Assembly: GCA_004553405.1 (NCBI GenBank)
Contig: SFLO01000008.1
Span: 1-12,572, forward strand
Reading direction: 5' to 3'
Origin: Coriobacteriaceae bacterium
Lineage (GTDB): Bacteria > Actinomycetota > Coriobacteriia > Coriobacteriales > QAMH01
DNA length: 12,572 bases
Shown here: positions 6,806-12,572 of the stretch, one piece after another
How the letters are laid out: the number at the start of each line of letters is the position of its first letter
Numbering within the stretch: position 1 is the stretch's first letter
Position numbers and translations under genes: made by a program
Notes under the pieces: generated by a model
What the model was told of the DNA's origin: nothing
What the model saw: the letters and a program-made list of their open reading frames with translations, nothing else
Database searches by the model: none

Positions 6806-6832
6806 CCCACTCGGTTTGTTTCCGAGCCTGGG
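6806..6832 (+). promoter_or_regulatory. thrS leader: tRNA-Thr anticodon-arm mimic 2 (next to the ribosome binding site)
   Basis: CTCGG (6810-6814) pairs with CCGAG (6822-6826) around the 7-base loop TTTGTTT (6815-6821). Numbered as tRNA 32-38 it has U33 and UGU at 34-36 (6817-6819). Below the core, CCCA (6806-6809) can pair with TGGG (6829-6832) past a 2-base bulge. The core is identical in stem sequence to mimic 1 and offset from it by exactly 38 bases. The hairpin ends 2 bases before the Shine-Dalgarno stretch GAAAGGA (6835-6841), so a protein bound here would block ribosome entry at thrS. Confidence 0.75.
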
Positions 6833-6848
6833 CAGAAAGGATCGCAGT

Positions 6849-8777
6849 ATGAGCACCATCAGCGTCAACCTCCCCGACGGTTCCGTCAAAGAGCTCGAGC
6901 AGGGCGCCTGCCTGGCAGACGTGGCGGCCTCCATCGGCTCCGGCCTTGCCAAGGCGTCCCTCGCCGGCAAGATCAACGGCGAGCTCGCCGACCTCAGCGC
7001 CCCCGTGAGCGAGGGCGACACCATCGAGATCATCACCAGCCGCTCCCCCGAGGGCCTCGACATCATGCGCCACAGCTGCGCGCACATCATGGCAGAGGCC
7101 GTGCAGCTGCTCTTCCCCGGTGCGCAGATCGGCTTTGGCCCCCAGACCGAGGACGGCTTCTTCTATGACTTCGCGCTTTCCCGCACGGTGAGCAACGAGG
7201 ACTTCGAGGCCATCGAGGCCAAGATGGCAGAGATCATCAAGCAGGACGAGCCCTTCGTCCGCGAGGTGGTCACCCGCGAGCAGGCCAGGGAGATCTTCGC
7301 CGACCAGCGCCTCAAGCTCGAGCACATCGACGACTTCGAGGACGACACCACCATCACCATCTACCGCCACGGTAGCTTCGTCGACCTGTGCAGCGGCCCC
7401 CACATCCCCAGCGCCGGCAAGATCGACGCCAAGGGCTTCAAGCTGATGAAGGTCTCCGGCGCCTACTGGAAGGGCGACGCCGAGCGCGAGCAGCTGCAGC
7501 GCATCTACGGCACCGCCTGGTTCAACAAGAAGGACCTCAAGGCCTACCTGACCCGCCTGGAGGAGGCCGAGAAGCGCGATCACCGCAAGCTGGGCCGCGA
7601 GCTGGGCATCTATATGATGGACGAGGCAGCCGGCGTTGGCCTGCCCCTGTACCTTCCCAAGGGCGCCCGCGTCATCCGCCTCATGCAGGAGTGGCTGCGC
7701 AAGGAGCTCTACCGCCGCGGCTACGAGGAGGTCATCACCCCGCACGTCTACAAGTCCGACGTCTGGAAGACCTCCGGCCACTACGGCTATTACAAGGAGA
7801 ACATGTACTTCTTCAACATTAACGAGGGCACTGACGAAGAGCCCCGCCTGCAGGAGTACGGTGTGAAGCCCATGAACTGCCCGGGCCATGTGATTCTCTA
7901 CAAGAACGACATCCACTCCTACCGCGACCTGCCGGTGCGCTACTTCGAGTTCGGCACGGTGTACCGCCACGAGATGAGCGGCGCGGTGCACGGCCTCATG
8001 CGCGCCCGCGGCTTCACGCAGGACGACGCCCACGTCTTCTGCACCCCCGAGCAGGTCGTCGATGAGGTCTGCGCGATCCTGGACACAGCGGACTTCATCA
8101 TGAACTCCTTCGGCTTCGAGTACGAGGCAGAGATCTCCACCCGCCCGGAGAAGTCCATCGGCACCGACGACATGTGGGAGCTGGCAACGGACGCCCTGCG
8201 CCAGGCGCTCGACCGCCGCGGCTTGCCGTATGAGATCAACGAGGGCGACGGCGCCTTCTACGGCCCCAAGATCGACATCAAGGTCAAGGACGCCCTGGGC
8301 CGCACCTGGCAGTGCTCCACCATCCAGGTCGACTTCAACCTGCCCGAGCGCTTTGACATGACCTACCGCACCGCGGACAACTCCGAGGCTCGTCCCTTCA
8401 TGCTGCACCGCGCGCTCTTCGGCTCCATCGAGCGCTTCCTCGGCATCCTGATCGAGCACACAGCTGGCCACCTGCCCCTGTGGCTGTGCCCCGTCCAGTG
8501 CGCCATCGTCCCCATCGCAGACCGCCATCACGACGCCGCCAAGGAGCTCAAGGCAAAGCTCGAGGCAGTGGGCGGCCGCGTGGAGATCTACGGCCAGAAC
8601 GAGCCCATGCGCGTGAAGATCGCAAAGGCCCAGCAGCAGAAGATTCCCTACATGCTCGTCTTGGGTGACCAGGAGATCGCCAACGGGCAGGTCTCTGTCC
8701 GCGAGCGCCATGAGGGCGACCTGGGCACCATGGCCGTCGAGGAGATCTGCAAGATCATCGAGGAGGCACAGGTTTAG
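6849..8777 (+). CDS. thrS: Threonyl-tRNA synthetase
   Basis: This 642-residue class II synthetase charges tRNA-Thr with threonine in the cytosol; the length matches E. coli ThrRS. It has an N-terminal TGS domain (about 1-62), an editing domain with HSCAH (His75, His79) and CSGPH (Cys181, His185) that removes mischarged serine, and the catalytic core. The zinc ligands that recognise threonine are Cys344 (in MNCPGH), His395 (in DDAHVF) and His520 (in MLHRA), with spacing almost as in E. coli. Motif 2 lies around YRHEMSGAVHGLMRARGFTQ and motif 3 at ALFGSIERFLG. The C-terminal anticodon-binding domain ends the protein. ATG 6849 is chosen because GAAAGGA (6835-6841) precedes it at 7 bases; an in-frame TTG at 6816 falls in a leader hairpin loop. 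A structured leader probably controls translation. leuC follows after one base. Confidence 0.98.
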   Translation: MSTISVNLPDGSVKELEQGACLADVAASIGSGLAKASLAGKINGELADLSAPVSEGDTIEIITSRSPEGLDIMRHSCAHIMAEAVQLLFPGAQIGFGPQTEDGFFYDFALSRTVSNEDFEAIEAKMAEIIKQDEPFVREVVTREQAREIFADQRLKLEHIDDFEDDTTITIYRHGSFVDLCSGPHIPSAGKIDAKGFKLMKVSGAYWKGDAEREQLQRIYGTAWFNKKDLKAYLTRLEEAEKRDHRKLGRELGIYMMDEAAGVGLPLYLPKGARVIRLMQEWLRKELYRRGYEEVITPHVYKSDVWKTSGHYGYYKENMYFFNINEGTDEEPRLQEYGVKPMNCPGHVILYKNDIHSYRDLPVRYFEFGTVYRHEMSGAVHGLMRARGFTQDDAHVFCTPEQVVDEVCAILDTADFIMNSFGFEYEAEISTRPEKSIGTDDMWELATDALRQALDRRGLPYEINEGDGAFYGPKIDIKVKDALGRTWQCSTIQVDFNLPERFDMTYRTADNSEARPFMLHRALFGSIERFLGILIEHTAGHLPLWLCPVQCAIVPIADRHHDAAKELKAKLEAVGGRVEIYGQNEPMRVKIAKAQQQKIPYMLVLGDQEIANGQVSVRERHEGDLGTMAVEEICKIIEEAQV

Positions 8778-8778
8778 C

Positions 8779-10044
8779 ATGGCCCGTCCCATGAACATCG
8801 CCGAGAAGATCCTCGCGGCCCACGCGGGCCTGGAGGAGGTCGTTCCCGGCCAGCTCATCGAATGCGATCTGGACCTGGTGCTGTCCAACGACGTCACCGC
8901 TCCCATCGCCATCGACGAGTGCAAGAAGATCACAGACCGCGTCTGGGATGTCGACAAGGTCGTCATGGTCCCAGACCACTACACCCCCAACAAGGACATC
9001 AAGTCCGCCGAGCTCTCCAACCGCGTGCGCAAGTTCGTGCGCGAGCAGGGCATCAAGCACTACTGGGAGGTTGGTTGCGTGGGCGTCGAGCACGCGCTGC
9101 TCCCCGAGCAGGGCGTGTGCGTCCCCGGTGACCTCATCATCGGCGCAGACAGCCACACCTGCACCTACGGCGCCCTGGGCTGCTTCTCCACCGGCGTGGG
9201 CTCCACAGACGCTGGAGTGGGCCTGGCAACGGGCCGCGCCTGGTTCAAGGTCCCTGAAAGCATCAAGTTCGTCATCGACGGTCAGCTGCAGCCCGGCGTC
9301 ACCGGCAAGGACATCATCCTGCACATCATCGGCATGATCGGTGTGGACGGCGCCCTCTACAAGGCCATGGAGTTCACCGGCAGCGCCATCCGCAGCCTGA
9401 GCATGGAGGGCCGCCTCACCATCTCGAACATGGCCATCGAGGCCGGCGGCAAGGCCGGCATCATCGAGGTCGACGACATCACCCGCGCCTACGTCGAGCC
9501 GCGCGCCGAGCGCCCCTGGGTCGAGTACCACTCCGACCCGGACGCCGAGTACGCCCAGGTGATTCAGATCGCGGCCGAGGACATCCAGCCCACCGTGGCC
9601 CTGCCCAGCCTGCCCTCCAACACCCGCCCGGCAGCCGAGTGCCGCGACATCAAGATCGACCAGGTCGTCATCGGCTCGTGCACCAACGGCCGCATCGAGG
9701 ACATGCGCCAGGCCGCAGCCGTGCTCAAGGGCCGCAAGGTCAACCCCAACGTGCGCTGCATCGTCATCCCCGCAACCCAGCAGGTGGTGCGCCAGTGCAT
9801 CCAGGAGGGCCTGAGCGAGATCTTCCTCGACGCCAACTGCGTCATCTCCGCACCTACCTGCGGCCCCTGCCTGGGCGGCCACATGGGCTGCCTGGCCGCC
9901 GGCGAGCGCGCCATCGCAACCACCAACCGCAACTTCGTCGGGCGCATGGGCGACCCCACCTCCGAGGTCGTCTTGTCCAACCCCGCCGTTGCCGCCGCAT
10001 CTGCCGTCGCAGGCCACATCGCCCTGCCGGAAGATCTGGACTAA
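8779..10044 (+). CDS. leuC: 3-isopropylmalate dehydratase, large subunit
   Basis: This 421-residue aconitase-family protein is the large subunit of the enzyme that isomerises 2-isopropylmalate to 3-isopropylmalate in leucine synthesis, working with LeuD. The [4Fe-4S] cluster ligands are Cys301 (in GSCTNGR), Cys361 and Cys364 (in CGPCLGGHMG). ADSHTCTYGALG and NRNFVGRMG are further family blocks. The length matches the shorter archaeal/clostridial-type LeuC rather than the roughly 470-residue E. coli type, and LeuD next door is equally short. ATG 8779 is preferred: AGGAGG (8761-8766) lies 12 bases upstream inside the thrS end. A second ATG at 8791 is possible but more distant. The start is one base after the thrS stop, implying coupling. 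Homoaconitase has similar motifs, but the leuD-leuB context favours leucine. Confidence 0.95.
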   Translation: MARPMNIAEKILAAHAGLEEVVPGQLIECDLDLVLSNDVTAPIAIDECKKITDRVWDVDKVVMVPDHYTPNKDIKSAELSNRVRKFVREQGIKHYWEVGCVGVEHALLPEQGVCVPGDLIIGADSHTCTYGALGCFSTGVGSTDAGVGLATGRAWFKVPESIKFVIDGQLQPGVTGKDIILHIIGMIGVDGALYKAMEFTGSAIRSLSMEGRLTISNMAIEAGGKAGIIEVDDITRAYVEPRAERPWVEYHSDPDAEYAQVIQIAAEDIQPTVALPSLPSNTRPAAECRDIKIDQVVIGSCTNGRIEDMRQAAAVLKGRKVNPNVRCIVIPATQQVVRQCIQEGLSEIFLDANCVISAPTCGPCLGGHMGCLAAGERAIATTNRNFVGRMGDPTSEVVLSNPAVAAASAVAGHIALPEDLD

Positions 10045-10060
10045 GAGGGGAGAGACGAGC

Positions 10061-10555
10061 ATGAAGTTTGAAGGAAGCGCACACCGCTACGGCCGCGACA
10101 TCGACACCGACGTCATCATCCCTGCCCGCCACCTGACCACCACCGTGCCCGCAGAGCTCGCCAAGCACTGCCTCGAGGACCTCGACCCGGAGTTCGTCAC
10201 CAAGGTGCAGCCGGGCGACATCCTGGTTGCCGAGGAGAACTTCGGCTGCGGCTCCTCGCGCGAGCACGCCCCCATCTCCATCAAGGCAGCCGGCGTGAGC
10301 GTGGTCATCGCCAAGAGCTTTGCCCGCATCTTCTACCGCAACAGCATCAACATCGGCCTGCCCATCATGGAGTGCCCCACAGCTGTGGACGGCATCAAGC
10401 AGGGAGACCGGGTGGCAGTCGACGCGGACACGGGCGTCATCACCAACCTGAGCACGGGCGAGACCTTCCAGGCCCAGCCCTTCCCCGAGTTCATCCAAGA
10501 GATCATCGAGTGCGGCGGCCTCATCGAGCGCACCAAGAGGAAGCTGGGGAACTAA
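10061..10555 (+). CDS. leuD: 3-isopropylmalate dehydratase, small subunit
   Basis: This 164-residue protein is the swivel-domain subunit that pairs with LeuC to form isopropylmalate isomerase. Family blocks are YGRDIDTDVIIPARHL near the N-terminus, NFGCGSSREHAP (residues 60-71), which supplies substrate-binding residues, and FARIFYRNSINIGLP. The length fits the short LeuD type that accompanies roughly 420-residue LeuC proteins. ATG 10061 is preceded by the purine-rich AGAGGGGAGAG starting at 10044. The gap from leuC is 16 bases and leuB begins 2 bases after its stop, so it is translated as part of the same operon. No unusual residues were seen. Confidence 0.96.
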   Translation: MKFEGSAHRYGRDIDTDVIIPARHLTTTVPAELAKHCLEDLDPEFVTKVQPGDILVAEENFGCGSSREHAPISIKAAGVSVVIAKSFARIFYRNSINIGLPIMECPTAVDGIKQGDRVAVDADTGVITNLSTGETFQAQPFPEFIQEIIECGGLIERTKRKLGN

Positions 10556-10557
10556 CC

Positions 10558-11667
10558 ATGACCAAGCAGTTCAAGATCTGCGTCCTGGAGGGCGACGGCA
10601 TCGGCCCGGAGATCATGGCCGAGGGCATCAAGGTGCTCCAGGCCGTCGGCGCTAAGCACGGTGCCGAGTTCAGCTTCGAGAAGGCCCTCATCGGCGGCTG
10701 CGCCATCGACGCCGCCGGCGACCCCCTGCCCGCCCAGACCCTTGACATCGCCCGCGCGAGCGACGCCGTGCTGCTCGCCGCCGTGGGCGGCCCCAAGTGG
10801 GACACCACCGACAGCACCAAGCCCCGCCCCGAGCAGGGCCTGCTGCGCATCCGCAAGGAGCTGGGCCTCTACACCAACCTGCGCCCGGTCCAGATCTTCA
10901 GCGCGCTGGCCGGGGCCTCCACCCTGCGCCCCGAGGTCATCGAGGGCGTCGACATCGCCATCGTGCGCGAGCTCACCGGCGGCCTTTACTTCGGCGAGCG
11001 CCACCGCTACTACGACGAGCCCGGTGCCGGCACAGGCGGCGCGCCCGGCCAGAGGGCCGTGGACACCCTTGAGTACCGCGAGTACGAGGTCGAGCGCATC
11101 GCGCGCCAGGCCTTCGAGGCCGCCCGCACCCGCCGCAGCCGCGTGCACAGCGTCGACAAGGCCAACGTGCTCGACACCTCGCGCATGTGGCGCGAGGTCG
11201 TCCACCGCGTGCACGACGAGGACTACGCAGACGTCGAGCTCATCGACATGCTGGTCGACAACACGGCCATGCAGCTGGTCAACGACCCGCGCCAGTTCGA
11301 CGTGGTGGTGACCGAGAACATGTTCGGCGACATCCTCTCGGACGAGGCCGCGCAGATCACCGGCTCGCTGGGCATGCTGGCAAGCGCGTCCATGGGCGAC
11401 GGCGTGTCGCTCTTCGAGCCCAGCCATGGCTCTGCCCCGGACATCGCGGGCAGGGGCATCGCCAACCCCCTGGCCCAGATCCTGTCCTGCGGCATGATGC
11501 TGCAGTACGCCCTGGGGATGCCCCAGGCTGCGGCAGACATCACCCGCGCCATCACCGAGGTGCTCGACGAGGGCTGGCGCACGGGCGACATCAAGGACGC
11601 CTCCACGCCCGCAGACAAGATCGTCGGCACCGCCGCCATGGGCGACCTCGTGGTCGGCCACCTGTAG
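10558..11667 (+). CDS. leuB: 3-isopropylmalate dehydrogenase
   Basis: This 369-residue cytosolic enzyme oxidises and decarboxylates 3-isopropylmalate to 2-oxoisocaproate using NAD+, with Mg or Mn. The N-terminus has the family signature LEGDGIGPEIMAEG. Substrate-binding arginines are Arg99 (RIRKELGL), Arg109 (NLRP) and Arg137 (RELTGG); Tyr144 (GGLYFGE) and Lys201 (VDKANVL) are the catalytic pair; Asp234, Asp258 and Asp262 (MLVDN, GDILSD) bind the metal. EPSHGSAPDIAGRGIANP is the NAD-binding block. LLRIRKELGLYTNLRP separates it from isocitrate and tartrate dehydrogenases of the same family. ATG 10558 follows the leuD stop by 2 bases with GGGGA (10547-10550 region) upstream, implying coupling. 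No leuA is in view. Confidence 0.96.
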   Translation: MTKQFKICVLEGDGIGPEIMAEGIKVLQAVGAKHGAEFSFEKALIGGCAIDAAGDPLPAQTLDIARASDAVLLAAVGGPKWDTTDSTKPRPEQGLLRIRKELGLYTNLRPVQIFSALAGASTLRPEVIEGVDIAIVRELTGGLYFGERHRYYDEPGAGTGGAPGQRAVDTLEYREYEVERIARQAFEAARTRRSRVHSVDKANVLDTSRMWREVVHRVHDEDYADVELIDMLVDNTAMQLVNDPRQFDVVVTENMFGDILSDEAAQITGSLGMLASASMGDGVSLFEPSHGSAPDIAGRGIANPLAQILSCGMMLQYALGMPQAAADITRAITEVLDEGWRTGDIKDASTPADKIVGTAAMGDLVVGHL

Positions 11668-11683
11668 GAAAGAGAGGTTTGCT

Positions 11684-12538
11684 GTGAAAGCTGTAATCCC
11701 CGCCGCCGGCCTGGGCTCCCGCTTCCTGCCGGCAACCAAGGCCCAGCCTAAGGAGATGCTCGCCATCGTCGACAAGCCCGCCATCCAGTACATCGTCGAG
11801 GAGGCGCTCGATGCCGGCGCAGACGAGGTCGTGGTGGTCAACAGCCACGACAAGAAGAGCATCGAGAGCCAGTTCTCTCCCAGCCCCGAGCTGGTTGCCA
11901 TGCTCCGCGAGAGGGGCAAGGACTCCTACGCGGACGCCGTCGAGGCTGCCGGCAAGCTGCCGGTGAGCTACGTGTACCAGGAGGAGCCCCTGGGCCTCGG
12001 CCACAGCGTGCTCCAGGCGGCGCCCAAGACCGGCGACGACATGTTCATGGTCATGCTCGGCGACGTCCTCGTGCCGGACAACACCATCTGCCCCGCCATG
12101 GCCACCATCTCCGCTGCACACGGCAACGCGAGCGTCATCGCCGTGGTCCCCGTGCCGGACGACCAGGTGAGCCGCTTCGGCATCGTGGGCTGCGTCGAGG
12201 AGCCCGACGGCGCCCTGCGCATTACCAAGATGGTCGAGAAGCCCTCTCTCGAGGAGGCTCCCAGCCACCTGGCGATCTTCGGCCGCTACCTGCTGAGCCC
12301 CAAGGTCATGGAGCTGCTGCAGACCACCGAACCCGGTGCCGGCGGAGAGATCCAGCTCACCGACGCCCTGGTGGAGCTGCTGCAGACAGAGAACGTCTAC
12401 GCCTATGTCATCGACCCCGCAGAGGGCTTCGACACCGGCACGGTTGCAAGCTGGATCGAGGCCAACGTGGCGCTTGCCATGAGGGACCCGAAGCTGGCTG
12501 CCCATTTGAAGGAGACGGTGGGCCCGCTTTTCGCGTAG
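11684..12538 (+). CDS. galU: UTP-glucose-1-phosphate uridylyltransferase
   Basis: This 284-residue nucleotidyltransferase makes UDP-glucose from UTP and glucose-1-phosphate, feeding galactose metabolism, glycolipids and cell-surface polymers. The N-terminal block IPAAGLGSRFLPATKAQPKEML (residues 5-26) binds the nucleotide; EEPLGLGHSVLQA, LGD with metal-binding Asp127, VEKP with Lys186, GGEIQLTDAL and GFDTG with Asp250 follow in the usual GalU order. The related RmlA and GlmU families lack this combination. The start is GTG 11684, preceded at 6 bases by AAAGAGAGG (11669-11677). It lies 16 bases after leuB with no terminator between, so it probably shares the thrS-leu transcript although its pathway is unrelated. 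The 34 bases after its stop show no terminator, so the operon may continue. Confidence 0.96.
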   Translation: MKAVIPAAGLGSRFLPATKAQPKEMLAIVDKPAIQYIVEEALDAGADEVVVVNSHDKKSIESQFSPSPELVAMLRERGKDSYADAVEAAGKLPVSYVYQEEPLGLGHSVLQAAPKTGDDMFMVMLGDVLVPDNTICPAMATISAAHGNASVIAVVPVPDDQVSRFGIVGCVEEPDGALRITKMVEKPSLEEAPSHLAIFGRYLLSPKVMELLQTTEPGAGGEIQLTDALVELLQTENVYAYVIDPAEGFDTGTVASWIEANVALAMRDPKLAAHLKETVGPLFA

Positions 12539-12572
12539 AATACCTAGGCGCTGTTCATTGGACGGATGGCCG

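Noticed and set aside
6737..6808. Attenuator leader peptide from ATG 6737
   Set aside because: The reading frame is not rich in Thr, Leu or Ile codons, has no ribosome binding site, would start at the predicted 5' end of the mRNA, and runs out of frame into thrS.
6735..6848. T-box riboswitch in front of thrS
   Set aside because: The leader is only about 114 bases, has no T-box consensus (AGGGTGGnACCGCG) and no antiterminator/terminator pair between the hairpins and thrS; the terminator at 6675-6707 is upstream of the promoter and belongs to folC.
6816..6848. Upstream TTG start extending ThrRS by 11 residues
   Set aside because: It falls in the loop of the second hairpin with no Shine-Dalgarno, and the extension would not align with the family N-terminus; ATG 6849 has GAAAGGA at good spacing and gives the usual 642-residue length.
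8665..8778. Extended LeuC beginning inside thrS
   Set aside because: The extra 38 residues are Arg/Ser-rich out-of-frame translation of thrS; the LeuC family begins near ATG 8779.
3361..12547. AATACCTAG at 3361-3369 and 12539-12547 as a shared promoter element
   Set aside because: Nine-base repeats are expected many times by chance in 12.5 kb; the second copy overlaps the galU end and is not followed by a visible gene.

Overview
The window is compact, GC-rich bacterial chromosome with every recognisable gene on the + strand. Short intergenic gaps, ATGA and 1-base gene junctions, GGAGG-type ribosome binding sites, two GTG starts and codons ending mostly in G or C fit a high-GC actinobacterium. 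The style of the proteins suggests Coriobacteriia (Olsenella/Collinsella/Atopobium-like). That placement is inference; no 16S rRNA or other marker is present.

Layout. (1) 1-1949: the last 31 codons of one ABC exporter half-transporter, overlapping by ATGA with a complete second one; together they look like a heterodimeric exporter of the TM287/288 or EfrCD type. (2) 2079-3299: a secreted protein with a signal peptide, a Lys/Ala-rich basic linker and an SGNH-hydrolase-like domain; it is the only gene here without a confident function. (3) 3420-5330: htpG (bacterial Hsp90), closed by a strong intrinsic terminator. (4) 5426-6631: folC, also closed by an intrinsic terminator. (5) 6723-12538: a promoter and structured leader, then thrS, leuC, leuD, leuB and galU with gaps of 1, 16, 2 and 16 bases and no visible internal terminator, so probably one transcription unit.

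The most interesting element is the thrS leader (about 6735-6848). It holds two hairpins 38 bases apart, each with the same 5-bp stem (CTCGG/CCGAG) and a 7-base loop, the exact geometry of a tRNA anticodon arm. In both, the bases at anticodon positions 34-36 read UGU, a threonine anticodon. The second hairpin ends just before the thrS Shine-Dalgarno sequence. This resembles the E. coli thrS translational operator, in which two anticodon-arm mimics bind the ThrRS dimer, and suggests threonyl-tRNA synthetase represses its own translation here. Because leuC starts one base after the thrS stop, the control could extend to the leucine genes.

The rest is ordinary housekeeping: folate polyglutamylation, Hsp90 chaperone, threonyl-tRNA charging, the middle steps of leucine synthesis (without leuA in view), and UDP-glucose supply. 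No mobile elements, CRISPR arrays, tRNAs or rRNAs were seen, and no gap without a gene exceeds about 220 bases.
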